Source: an uncultured Bacilli bacterium (lineage in GTDB: Bacteria; Bacillota_I; Bacilli_A; ML615J-28; CAG-698). Taken from it: a DNA stretch of 16,005 nt. Below are positions 5,476-12,935 of the stretch, in pieces. The notes under the pieces were generated by a model. The model saw nothing but the letters and a program-made list of their open reading frames with translations, made no database searches and was not told the DNA's origin. Position numbers and translations under genes: made by a program. Position 1 is the stretch's first letter. Each line of letters begins with the position of its first letter. Location: positions 1-16,005 of the forward strand of contig CANQVW010000022.1 of the NCBI GenBank assembly GCA_947627395.1, written 5' to 3'.

Positions 5476-6444
5476 ATGAATGAATACACATTAATTTATG
5501 AATTGAAAGAAATTTTAAATGAAAGTCTTATTTTAGGACCAAATAATACAATTTTGCATATGATTGAAGAAATTGTTGATTTTCCAGTTGTCATTTTGCA
5601 AGGAAAAATATATATTCCTAAGGATAAAGAAGATGAGAAAGATACTTTAATGGCCTTGTTTGCTTTGTTAGAACAATTTTCGTTTGAACATATTTCATTT
5701 AGTGCACAAGATATTATTTATATTATGCAAAATATTAAAGAAGGAAAATTGAATGAGTTAAAAGAAATTTATTTTCATCGTGAACTTCTTATTACATTAC
5801 AAAATGGTAAACCAATTTTTCCCAAAACTGCTCATCAAGCTCTTTATTTAAAAGAATTAAAATCAAATGATATTGTTTTTGGTGTAGGACCTGCTGGTAC
5901 TGGAAAAACTTATTTAGCTGTAATGTATGCTGCAAGTCTTTTGAAAAAGCAACAAATAAAGAGGATTTTATTGGTTCGCCCTGTTGTTGAAGCAGGGGAG
6001 AAACTTGGATTTTTACCAGGGGATTTAAAAGAGAAAATAGATCCATATTTAATTCCTTTATATGATGCTTTAAATGATTGCTTTGGAAAAGATATGGTTG
6101 CTAAAATGATTGAAAAAGGTTCCATTGAGGTGGCTCCACTAGCTTATATGAGAGGTAGAACTTTAGATCATTGTATTGCTATTTTAGATGAAGCACAAAA
6201 TGCAACAACTACACAAATGAAGATGTTTTTAACTCGTTTGGGTGTTGAAAGTCAAATGATTATCACTGGAGATATTACACAAATTGATTTACCATCACAC
6301 CATCATTCAGGGCTTATTGAAGCGATTCATTTGTTAAAAAATCTTCCAGGCTTATCCATTGTTCAATTTGATAAAAGTGATGTTATGAGACATCCATTAG
6401 TATATAAAATTATTCATCGATACGAAAGTAAAAAAGAGGAATAA
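5476..6444 (+). CDS. phoH: PhoH family ATPase
   Basis: PhoH is a cytoplasmic P-loop ATPase/putative RNA helicase that is commonly encoded next to ybeY and thought to work with it in RNA metabolism. The 322-residue product has Walker A GPAGTGKT at residues 138-145, Walker B LDEAQNATTTQMKMFLTRLG, and ITGDITQIDLP following, all hallmark PhoH blocks. The usual N-terminal domain is present, so length is normal. The start is ATG 5476; AAAGGA at 5457-5462 is farther away than usual, so initiation may be modest, but no better in-frame start exists. ybeY begins one base after the stop. In Bacillus pgpH lies between phoH and ybeY; it is absent here. Confidence 0.95.
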   Translation: MNEYTLIYELKEILNESLILGPNNTILHMIEEIVDFPVVILQGKIYIPKDKEDEKDTLMALFALLEQFSFEHISFSAQDIIYIMQNIKEGKLNELKEIYFHRELLITLQNGKPIFPKTAHQALYLKELKSNDIVFGVGPAGTGKTYLAVMYAASLLKKQQIKRILLVRPVVEAGEKLGFLPGDLKEKIDPYLIPLYDALNDCFGKDMVAKMIEKGSIEVAPLAYMRGRTLDHCIAILDEAQNATTTQMKMFLTRLGVESQMIITGDITQIDLPSHHHSGLIEAIHLLKNLPGLSIVQFDKSDVMRHPLVYKIIHRYESKKEE

Positions 6445-6445
6445 T

Positions 6446-6868
6446 ATGAAAATAAAAATCATTAATCAATATGGTAAAATCAATATTGAGTATCGAAAAA
6501 TTGTGAAAGAAATTGAAAATATTGTTCTTCATCAATATAAAAATTTTCATCCATTAACGATTATTTTAGTTTCATTGGATGAAATTCATCAAATGAATTT
6601 AACCTATCGACATTTGGATTATCCGACAGATGTGTTATCTTTTGAAGAACATGAAGAGGATTATTTAGGTGAAATTTTTATCTGCATGGATAAGGTAAAG
6701 GAACAAGCATTATTATATGAACATTCAGAAGAAAGAGAATTTGCATTTTTAGTTTGTCATGGAATTCTTCATTTATTAGGATATGATCATATGACAAAAG
6801 AAGATGAAAAAGAAATGTTTACTGAACAAGAAAAAATATTAAACCAAACACAGTATAAGAGGAGTTAA
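6446..6868 (+). CDS. ybeY: Endoribonuclease/rRNA maturation factor YbeY
   Basis: YbeY is a zinc-dependent single-strand endoribonuclease needed for 16S rRNA 3' maturation and ribosome quality control. The 140-residue product carries the metal site HGILHLLGYDH with His105, His109 and His115, and the upstream block TYRHLDYPTDVLSFEEHEE, both diagnostic. AGAGGA within the end of phoH precedes ATG 6446, which lies one base after the phoH stop, so the two are co-translated. Bacillus has dgkA (undecaprenol kinase) after ybeY; here cdd follows after four bases. Confidence 0.96.
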   Translation: MKIKIINQYGKINIEYRKIVKEIENIVLHQYKNFHPLTIILVSLDEIHQMNLTYRHLDYPTDVLSFEEHEEDYLGEIFICMDKVKEQALLYEHSEEREFAFLVCHGILHLLGYDHMTKEDEKEMFTEQEKILNQTQYKRS

Positions 6869-6872
6869 AGAA

Positions 6873-7283
6873 ATGGAAAAAGAAATAGAAGAAACCATAC
6901 TTACTGCAACAAATGCTAGGAATCTTGCATATGCACCTTATTCTAAATTTAAAGTAGGTGCTGCAATTCGTTTGACGGATGGCACAATCATTACAGGATG
7001 TAATATAGAAAATGCTTCTTATGGCTTATCAAATTGTGCAGAAAGAACAGCTCTTTTTAAAACATATTCACAAGGGTATCAAAAAAACGATATAAAATAT
7101 ATGGTGATTGTTGCTGATTGTAGTGAGCCTGTTTCTCCCTGTGGTGCTTGTAGACAAGTTATGGCAGAACTCATGCATCCAAACGCACAAATTATTATGT
7201 CAAATTTAAAAATGGATCGATTGGTAAAAACTGTTGCTGAACTTTTGCCATATCACTTTGATGGAGATATGTTAAATGTTTAA
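6873..7283 (+). CDS. cdd: Cytidine deaminase
   Basis: The enzyme deaminates cytidine and deoxycytidine to uridine and deoxyuridine in pyrimidine salvage. The product is 136 residues, the same as Bacillus Cdd, a homotetramer with three Cys zinc ligands. The sequence shows Cys55-Ala-Glu57 with Glu57 as the proton shuttle, Cys90 and Cys93 in SPCGACRQVMAE, and the substrate-binding GCNIENASYG. The start has AGAGGAG upstream in the tail of ybeY. The last eight bases overlap the start of era. Confidence 0.97.
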   Translation: MEKEIEETILTATNARNLAYAPYSKFKVGAAIRLTDGTIITGCNIENASYGLSNCAERTALFKTYSQGYQKNDIKYMVIVADCSEPVSPCGACRQVMAELMHPNAQIIMSNLKMDRLVKTVAELLPYHFDGDMLNV

Positions 7284-8172
7284 ATCTGGATTCATTGCCA
7301 TTGTTGGGCGTCCCAATGTAGGTAAATCAACTTTTTTAAATTTTATTTTGGGTCAAAAAATTTCTATTATTAGTCAAAAGCCACAAACAACAAGAAATAC
7401 GATTCAAGGAATCTATACAACAAAAGAAGCCCAAATGATTTTTATTGATACTCCTGGAATTCATAAACCAATTCATGAATTAGGAAATTATATGAATCAA
7501 ACTGCCATTCATACGTTAAAAGATGTAGATTTGATTTTATGGATGATGGATGTTACTGCTCCCTTTGGTAAAGGGGATGAATATATACTTCAACTTTTGT
7601 CTAAACTTAATACACCTGTATTTTTAATGGCAAATAAAATGGATTTAGTTAAAGATAAAACCAAAATGAAAGAAAACATCGATAAATTTACAATTCAAAA
7701 AAAGTTTTCTGAAATTGTTTATCTAAGCGCATTAGAAGGAACCAATGTTCATCATGTATTAGAATTAATTTTAAATTATTTACCAGAAGGTCCTATGTAT
7801 TATCCAGAAAATCAAATTACAGATCATCCTGAATCCTTTATTATAGGAGAAATGATACGTGAAAAAATTCTTTTATTGACTAAAGAAGAAGTTCCTCATT
7901 CTATTGCTGTTGTTGTGGATGAAATGAAGCAAGATGAAAATCAATTAATGAATATTAGAGCAACGATTTATGTTGAAAGAAAAAGTCAGAAAAAAATTAT
8001 TATTGGTTCACAAGGAAACATGATTAAAGCGATTGGAACACAAGCAAGAAAAGATATCGTCATGTTATTAGGACAGAAAGTTTATTTAGATTTATGGGTC
8101 AAAGTAGAAGAGGATTGGCGAGATAAAAAAAATATTTTACATCGTTTGGGGTATTATTTGGAAAATCATTAA
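7276..8172 (+). CDS. era: GTPase Era
   Basis: Era is an essential-type GTPase that binds the 3' end of 16S rRNA and checks 30S assembly. The 298-residue product has G1 GRPNVGKST (residues 11-19), the switch TTRNTI, G3 DTPGIHKP, G4 NKMDLV and G5 SALEG, then a C-terminal KH domain with KKIIIGSQGNMIKAIG. Length is normal. ATG 7276 lies inside the last codons of cdd, with GGAGAT at 7263-7268 as ribosome binding site, so translation is coupled. Together with ybeY it gives two adjacent 16S 3'-end maturation factors. Confidence 0.97.
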   Translation: MFKSGFIAIVGRPNVGKSTFLNFILGQKISIISQKPQTTRNTIQGIYTTKEAQMIFIDTPGIHKPIHELGNYMNQTAIHTLKDVDLILWMMDVTAPFGKGDEYILQLLSKLNTPVFLMANKMDLVKDKTKMKENIDKFTIQKKFSEIVYLSALEGTNVHHVLELILNYLPEGPMYYPENQITDHPESFIIGEMIREKILLLTKEEVPHSIAVVVDEMKQDENQLMNIRATIYVERKSQKKIIIGSQGNMIKAIGTQARKDIVMLLGQKVYLDLWVKVEEDWRDKKNILHRLGYYLENH

Positions 8173-8185
8173 ACCGTGCATAAAA

Positions 8186-8197
8186 AGAACATGTTCT
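8186..8197 (+). repeat. Perfect 12-base palindrome AGAACATGTTCT
   Basis: It lies in the 55-base gap between era and yqzL. It resembles half sites of a LexA box (GAAC...GTTC) but with only two bases between the arms instead of four, so it is not a standard SOS operator. No promoter can be recognised next to it. Confidence 0.35.
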
Positions 8198-8227
8198 AGG
8201 AATTATATGGTTAGGAGTGATAACTAT

Positions 8228-8359
8228 ATGAAAAAGAACAAAGAATTTGAAACTTTTTTAAAAACGGGAAGTATATATGATTATTTAAAATATGTGAAAG
8301 CAAAAAAATCTGGAGAACAACATGGAGAAGAAAGAAGGAATTGTCCTAAAGAGCATTGA
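8228..8359 (+). CDS. YqzL-like small protein
   Basis: A 43-residue protein, MKKNKEFETFLKTGSIYDYL followed by KYVKAKKSGEQ. The pattern F-x-x-F-L-x-TG-x-I-x-x-Y-L resembles YqzL of Bacillus, which lies in the same place between era and recO and has unknown function. AGGAGTGA at 8213-8220 is correctly spaced before ATG 8228, so translation is likely. Its end overlaps the start of recO by 38 bases in another frame, implying co-translation. The match is a short motif plus synteny, so moderate confidence. Confidence 0.62.
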   Translation: MKKNKEFETFLKTGSIYDYLKYVKAKKSGEQHGEERRNCPKEH

Positions 8360-9038
8360 CTATCAAGAAAATTCTAAGATTATTTATTGCATTACGAATC
8401 AAGGAATTGATAGCGTGATTGTGAAAGGGGCAAATCATCTAAAAGGACATACAGCTTTATTCACACAAGAAATGATTAAAATTGAATATGAAAAAAAGAA
8501 AGAAAGATTTTTAGTAAATGGAAAAATTATCGATAGTTATGTATCGATTCGAACAGATTTTAATAAATTACAAAGTGTGCTTAAGATCATGGAAATCTGT
8601 TATGTATTAGGAGATCATATTAACAATTTTCAAACTTTCTATCAATTTTTAAATCAAATTTTAGATTTAATTTCTAAAACAAAGGATCACCAGCTTTTAG
8701 AAATTTTATTTAGAACAAAAATATTGTATTTATTAGGGGTGGCACCAATTTTTAAAAAATGTGTTTCTTGTCAAAGTACAACAAATTTAGTTGGATTTGC
8801 TTTTGATAGTGGTGGAATGAAATGTAAAAACTGTATGAGTATGGAAGATTTTATTTATCCAAATGATGTGATTCATATGGTTCAGAGTCTCTATGGACAA
8901 AAATTATCTACATTAGAAAAAGATTTACCAACTTTAAATGTAGATATCAAACGTGTGAATCATTTTTTAGATTTATATTATGAGCAATATTTAGGATTTA
9001 AAAGCAAGGTAGAAAAAGTGTTAAAACATTTTGAATGA
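8322..9038 (+). CDS. recO: DNA repair protein RecO
   Basis: RecO works with RecF and RecR to load RecA onto SSB-coated single-strand DNA. The 238-residue product has the N-terminal OB-fold signature EGIVLKSIDYQENSKI and, in the second half, a four-Cys zinc site: CVSC near residue 147 and CKNC about 20 residues later, with the conserved GFAFDSGG between them. GGAG at 8312-8315 is six bases before ATG 8322. It ends the phoH operon; a short AU-rich hairpin (9038-9054) follows the stop but has no T tract. Confidence 0.93.
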   Translation: MEKKEGIVLKSIDYQENSKIIYCITNQGIDSVIVKGANHLKGHTALFTQEMIKIEYEKKKERFLVNGKIIDSYVSIRTDFNKLQSVLKIMEICYVLGDHINNFQTFYQFLNQILDLISKTKDHQLLEILFRTKILYLLGVAPIFKKCVSCQSTTNLVGFAFDSGGMKCKNCMSMEDFIYPNDVIHMVQSLYGQKLSTLEKDLPTLNVDIKRVNHFLDLYYEQYLGFKSKVEKVLKHFE

Positions 9039-9063
9039 AAATGACTTTCATTTTGGAAAATTA

Positions 9064-9092
9064 TTGTAATTTGAAATATGATTTGTTATAAT
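9064..9092 (+). promoter_or_regulatory. Sigma-A promoter of the purine permease
   Basis: TTGTAA at 9064-9069 and TATAAT at 9087-9092 are 17 bases apart. The start near 9099 would give a leader of about 150 bases before ATG 9249. A second TATAAT at 9172-9177 has no acceptable -35. Confidence 0.65.
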
Positions 9093-9186
9093 ACTTTCGG
9101 AAGTTTTATTAAACTTGTTTTGTTTTTTCTTTTGTTTGAATGATGTTCCTATTTAAATCAATTCATATGTATATAATGAAATTTCA

Positions 9187-9223
9187 GGACGGTGCAAACT
9201 TCTAAGAGGCATTTGTCCTTTTT
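9187..9223 (+). terminator. Terminator-like hairpin in permease leader (possible attenuator)
   Basis: GGACGGTGC (9187-9195) pairs with GCATTTGTCC (9209-9218) using two G-U pairs and one bulged base, around a 13-base loop, and is followed by five T residues (9219-9223). It lies between the promoter and the permease start, so it could stop transcription early unless an alternative fold forms. It could also be only a leader hairpin. No standard purine riboswitch motif is visible upstream. Confidence 0.5.
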
Positions 9224-9248
9224 ATATTTCTTCCACATGGAGGTTTAA

Positions 9249-10817
9249 ATGGAAGAAAGAGAAAACGTGCAAACGAATGCACAAATGAGCAAACAAAATT
9301 CTAAATTTGCTCGTAAGATGGATCAATTTTGGGGTGTGAGTCGTCACGGCTCAAGTTTTAAAATTGAAATCTTTGCAGGTATTGCTACCTTTTTAGCAAT
9401 GGCTTACATTTTAACTGTCAATCCAAATTCAATTATTGGTTCAACTGCAGATGTAAGGTGGTCCTCTGTTTTTATTTCAACAGCTTTTGGTGCTGTTATT
9501 GGTACTTTATTGATGGCATTACTTGCAAAAATGCCTTTTGCCCAAGCATCTGGTATGGGCTTAAATTCCATGACAGGACTTATTATTGGTGGTGCATTTG
9601 GTTTTAGCTATAGTTTTGGCAATGCAATGTTTTTAATTTTCATTAGTGGGCTTATTTTCTTGTTACTATCGATTGTTCCGATTGGAAAAGATAAGAAAAC
9701 GGGAGCTTATATTACATTACGTGAAAAAATATTTGATGGAATGCCAAGAGCTGTTAGAACAGCTATTCCTGTAGGTATTGGTTTTTTTATTGCATTTATT
9801 GGTTTTCAAAATTCAAAAATAATTGTTGATGATCAATTTACACTACTGTCTTTAGTTGATTTTAAAAATGCTATTCTGAATAAAGAAGGTGCGAGATTAC
9901 TAGCAAATAATGCCATTGTAGCCTTATTGGGATTGGCGATTATTGCTGTATTATCACATTATAATGTTAAAGGGGCTGTAATTATTGGTGTACTTGTTGC
10001 AACTTTGTTTGCATGGCCTCTTGGTGTAGCAGATATCGATATTCTACTTGGTAAAAAAGACGGAATCAGTTGGAAGTTCTGGGAAAATTTCAAAACGTTT
10101 TTTAATTTTAAACCAGAAGAAGGAGGAGTATTTTTTTCTTTGTTCACAGAAGGATTAAAATTTCCTAAAGAATCCATTTTAACTTCCATCATGATCGTCA
10201 TTACATTCTGCATGATTGATATGTTTGATACGATGGGAACTGTTGTTGGTTGTGCTACCAATGCGGGATTGATTGATGAAAATGGTAAACCAGATCATTA
10301 TAATAAAATTATGTATGCCGACTCCATTGCAACTTGTACAGGAGCTTTTTTGGGAACGTCAACTGTTACAACATTTGTTGAAAGTGGTGCTGGTGTAGCA
10401 GTAGGTGGTAAAACAGGAATGACAGCATTTGTTGCAGCAATTTTGTTCTTCTTATCCATTTTCTTACTTCCAATTTTCGCATTTATTCCATCAGCTGCAG
10501 CAGCATCTGCATTAATTTGGGTGGGTGTTCTAATGATTAAGAATGTAAAAAATATTGATTTCCATTCTGTTAAGAATGCTGTTCCTGCCTTTTTAACTAT
10601 CATAATGATGTTATTATGTTATTCTATTACAGATGGAATTGGAATAGGAATTATTTCTTATGTTGTTTTATCAACCATCATTTATGTTGTTGATTTAATT
10701 AAATATGCAATAAATAAAGAAAAAGGTGCTGAAAAACCTAAATGGGAAATTTCAGTTGTGGCATTAGTTGTTACATTTTTATTCTTAATTTACTTTTTAG
10801 TACCAACTGTATTTTGA
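9249..10817 (+). CDS. NCS2/AzgA-family purine (guanine/hypoxanthine) permease
   Basis: A 522-residue polytopic membrane protein that should import purine bases by proton symport. It opens with the AzgA-like signature FKIEIFAGIATFLAMAYILT, then the substrate-region motifs PFAQASGMGLNSM and, in the second half, FVESGAGVAVGGKTGMTA, both typical of the COG2252 group (Bacillus PbuG/PbuO) and not of uracil or xanthine permeases. About 12 or more hydrophobic segments are present. A hydrophilic N-terminal extension of about 25 residues is Gln/Asn-rich. TGGAGG at 9238-9243 gives a strong start. It lies between recO and the glycyl-tRNA synthetase gene, where Bacillus has no transporter. The exact base transported cannot be decided from sequence alone. 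Confidence 0.9.
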   Translation: MEERENVQTNAQMSKQNSKFARKMDQFWGVSRHGSSFKIEIFAGIATFLAMAYILTVNPNSIIGSTADVRWSSVFISTAFGAVIGTLLMALLAKMPFAQASGMGLNSMTGLIIGGAFGFSYSFGNAMFLIFISGLIFLLLSIVPIGKDKKTGAYITLREKIFDGMPRAVRTAIPVGIGFFIAFIGFQNSKIIVDDQFTLLSLVDFKNAILNKEGARLLANNAIVALLGLAIIAVLSHYNVKGAVIIGVLVATLFAWPLGVADIDILLGKKDGISWKFWENFKTFFNFKPEEGGVFFSLFTEGLKFPKESILTSIMIVITFCMIDMFDTMGTVVGCATNAGLIDENGKPDHYNKIMYADSIATCTGAFLGTSTVTTFVESGAGVAVGGKTGMTAFVAAILFFLSIFLLPIFAFIPSAAAASALIWVGVLMIKNVKNIDFHSVKNAVPAFLTIIMMLLCYSITDGIGIGIISYVVLSTIIYVVDLIKYAINKEKGAEKPKWEISVVALVVTFLFLIYFLVPTVF

Positions 10818-10830
10818 TAAGTAATAGAAG

Positions 10831-10863
10831 AAGATCTAAAGAAATAGGCTTTAGGTCTTTTTT
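10831..10863 (+). terminator. Intrinsic terminator after the permease
   Basis: An 11-base-pair stem (10831-10841 with 10849-10859, one G-U pair) around a seven-base loop is followed by a run of T. It lies 13 bases after the permease stop, so the permease is monocistronic. Confidence 0.88.
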
Positions 10864-10907
10864 GTATGAATTTATTTGAATGATGGAATAATACATTTGG
10901 TGATTAA

Positions 10908-11366
10908 ATGGAAAAATCAATATTAAATAAAAAAACATATAAAATTCAATTATTTATTATATATCCTTGTTTATTTATTTTTGTATGCTATCTTGTTTAC
11001 CATGCGTATGGATTTTTTACAGGAAAACTTGCATCGTATTTATTTCCAACTCAACTCACACAATTTGAAATGAGCAAAATTTATATAACATCCTCATTTT
11101 TTATGATTTTATTTGAATATTTTATCTTGTCTGATTTGCCAAACAATTATTTTTTGTCACGTATGCTAGGTGTTATATTGATGGTATCACTTTATTTGTT
11201 TTTCTCATCATTTTATTCACTTAATTTCTATATTCATCTTTTGATTATTTTCTTTTCAACATTTTTTACTTATTTTATTCAAAAAGCGAATCATTTTTCA
11301 AACCAAGCTCTTTGCGGTTGGCTAATTGTATTTTTTTTGAATGGATACTTGCTTTATATGGTTTAA
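10908..11366 (+). CDS. Hypothetical integral membrane protein, five helices
   Basis: I do not recognise the family. The 152-residue product is mostly hydrophobic with predicted membrane segments at about residues 13-35, 57-74, 86-104, 107-124 and 133-151. It has no signal-peptide cleavage site, no obvious metal or catalytic motif, and many Phe/Tyr/Ile residues. GGTGA at 10899-10903 precedes ATG 10908. It stands alone between two terminators; no clear promoter of the sigma-A or sigma-E type is visible in the 45 bases upstream, so it may depend on read-through or on another sigma factor. A lone small membrane protein next to a transporter does not reveal a role. Confidence 0.7.
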   Translation: MEKSILNKKTYKIQLFIIYPCLFIFVCYLVYHAYGFFTGKLASYLFPTQLTQFEMSKIYITSSFFMILFEYFILSDLPNNYFLSRMLGVILMVSLYLFFSSFYSLNFYIHLLIIFFSTFFTYFIQKANHFSNQALCGWLIVFFLNGYLLYMV

Positions 11367-11371
11367 AGGAT

Positions 11372-11396
11372 AAAGGATATTTGATATCCTTTTTTT
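11372..11396 (+). terminator. Intrinsic terminator after the membrane protein
   Basis: AAAGGATAT (11372-11380) and ATATCCTTT (11384-11392) form a perfect nine-base-pair stem around TTG, followed by a T run to 11396. It begins 5 bases after the stop codon and isolates the glyS-dnaG-rpoD unit. Confidence 0.9.
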
Positions 11397-11427
11397 GAAA
11401 ATGTTACAAATTTGTTGCAAAAAAACA

Positions 11428-11466
11428 TTTACAAAGGTTGAAAAATGTGATAATATATAATATAAT
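11428..11466 (+). promoter_or_regulatory. Two overlapping sigma-A promoters of glyS-dnaG-rpoD
   Basis: P1 is TTTACA (11428-11433) with TAATAT (11451-11456), spacer 17, and TGA before the -10. P2 is TTGAAA (11438-11443) with TATAAT (11461-11466), spacer 17. The two are offset by exactly 10 bases, so they lie on the same face of the helix and polymerase could bind only one at a time. Confidence 0.75.
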
Positions 11467-11472
11467 CGAATT

Positions 11473-11516
11473 TATGCAATGTTGAAAGGGAATATTTGTA
11501 TCCCCATATTTGCATA
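11473..11516 (+). promoter_or_regulatory. Possible leader hairpin before glyS
   Basis: TATGCAA (11473-11479) can pair with TTGCATA (11510-11516), enclosing an inner GGGA/TCCC helix (11488-11491 with 11501-11504). It lies in the leader of both promoters. It is too small to be a T-box leader and has no terminator; it may only shape the 5' end. Confidence 0.35.
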
Positions 11517-11540
11517 TAATTCAATGAAAGGAAGAAGAAA

Positions 11541-12917
11541 ATGGAAAAAACAATGACAATGGATGAATTCGTAACATTTCTAAAACATCAAGGTTTTGTG
11601 TACCAGGGAAGTGAAATCTATGGTGGGTTAGCAAATGCATGGGATTATGGACCATTGGGAGTTGAACTTAAGAATAATATTAAAAAACTATGGTGGAAAA
11701 AATTTGTTCAAGAATCTCCAACGAATGTTGGTATTGATGCAGCCATTTTAATGAATCCAGATGTATGGGTTGCGAGTGGTCATGTTGGTGGATTTTCAGA
11801 TCCACTAATTGATTGTAAAAAATGTGGTGTTCGTTACCGTGCTGATAAATTAATTGAGGATTTTACTCATGGTGAAACTACAGGTGATGGCTGGTCGAAT
11901 GAACAATTAATGAACTACATTGAAGAACATGAAATAACATGTCCATCCTGTGGAGCCAAAAGTTTTACAGATATACGTAAATTTAATTTAATGTTTAAAA
12001 CCAATCAAGGTGTAATAGAAGATGAAAAAAATACAGTTTATTTAAGACCTGAAACTGCTCAAGGTATTTTTGTAAACTTTAAAAATGTTCAAAGAACAAC
12101 ACGTAAAAAAGTTCCTTTTGGCATCGGACAAATTGGAAAAAGTTTTCGTAATGAAATTACGCCAGGAAATTTTATTTTTAGAACACGTGAATTTGAACAA
12201 ATGGAAATGGAATTTTTCTGTAAACCAGGTACTGATTTAGAATGGTTTGATTATTGGAAACAATTCTGTTTAAACTTTTTAAAACTATGTGGATTAGATC
12301 AAAATCGTTTGCGCTATCGTGACCATGAAAAAGAAGAATTAGCATTTTATTCAAAAGCAACAACAGACATTGAATTTGAATTTTTCTTTGGATGGGGTGA
12401 ATTATGGGGAATTGCTGATAGAACAGATTACGATTTATCCGTTCATCAAAAACATAGTAAAGAATCCTTAGAATACTTTGATCCAGATAGCAATGAAAAA
12501 TATATTCCTTATGTTATCGAACCATCTGTTGGTGTTGAGCGACTTTTATTGGCTGTTTTAACCTCTGCATATGATGAAGAAAAACTTGAAAATCAAGAAT
12601 CCAGAGTTGTTCTTCGTTTATCAAATCAACTTGCACCGATTAAAGTAGCCGTCCTACCTTTAACAAACAAATTAAATGAAGAAGCAAATAACGTATTTCA
12701 AACACTGTCTAAAGAATTTGTTTGTGATTATGATACATCTGGAAATATTGGAAAAAGATACCGTCGTCAAGACGCAATAGGAACCCCCTACTGCATTACC
12801 TTTGACTATGATTCTTTAAATGATCATTGTGTTACAGTTCGTGAAAGAGATTCGATGAAACAAGAGCGTATTGAAATCAATGAACTTGTATCTTATTTTA
12901 ACAACAAATTAAAATAA
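11541..12917 (+). CDS. glyS: Glycine--tRNA ligase, single-chain (alpha2) type
   Basis: A class II synthetase that charges tRNA-Gly. The product of 458 residues is the homodimer type found in staphylococci, mycoplasmas, archaea and eukaryotes, not the two-subunit glyQ/glyS enzyme of Bacillus. It shows GFVYQGSEIYGGLANAWDYG near the N terminus, a Cys pair CKKCG (Cys92, Cys95) and CPSCG (Cys134, Cys137), motif 2 with FRNEITPGNFIFRTREFEQM (about residues 199-218), motif 3 with EPSVGVERLLLAVL, and a C-terminal anticodon-binding domain from LAPIKVAVLPL on. AAAGGAAG precedes ATG 11541. It heads the operon with dnaG and rpoD, replacing glyQ-glyS in the Bacillus order. No T-box leader is present. Confidence 0.97.
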   Translation: MEKTMTMDEFVTFLKHQGFVYQGSEIYGGLANAWDYGPLGVELKNNIKKLWWKKFVQESPTNVGIDAAILMNPDVWVASGHVGGFSDPLIDCKKCGVRYRADKLIEDFTHGETTGDGWSNEQLMNYIEEHEITCPSCGAKSFTDIRKFNLMFKTNQGVIEDEKNTVYLRPETAQGIFVNFKNVQRTTRKKVPFGIGQIGKSFRNEITPGNFIFRTREFEQMEMEFFCKPGTDLEWFDYWKQFCLNFLKLCGLDQNRLRYRDHEKEELAFYSKATTDIEFEFFFGWGELWGIADRTDYDLSVHQKHSKESLEYFDPDSNEKYIPYVIEPSVGVERLLLAVLTSAYDEEKLENQESRVVLRLSNQLAPIKVAVLPLTNKLNEEANNVFQTLSKEFVCDYDTSGNIGKRYRRQDAIGTPYCITFDYDSLNDHCVTVRERDSMKQERIEINELVSYFNNKLK

Positions 12918-12935
12918 AAAGGAGGGAGTGGAAGG

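Noticed and set aside
5448..5483. Short leader peptide frame (about 11 codons) overlapping the phoH start
   Set aside because: No Shine-Dalgarno sequence precedes it and such short frames are expected by chance; the AAAGGA inside it serves phoH.
8186..8197. LexA/SOS operator before recO
   Set aside because: The Gram-positive box has four bases between GAAC and GTTC; this site has two, and no promoter lies next to it.
9101..9128. AAGTTT-TATT-AAACTT hairpin with a T-rich tail as terminator of recO
   Set aside because: Only six A-U-rich pairs, and it lies just downstream of the permease promoter; not strong enough to list.
9099..9186. Purine or preQ1 riboswitch before the permease
   Set aside because: The conserved three-way-junction motifs of the purine class and the preQ1 core are not found by eye in the leader.
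11397..11540. Glycine T-box leader before glyS
   Set aside because: The leader is about 70-80 bases, with no T-box sequence, no specifier loop and no terminator between promoter and start.
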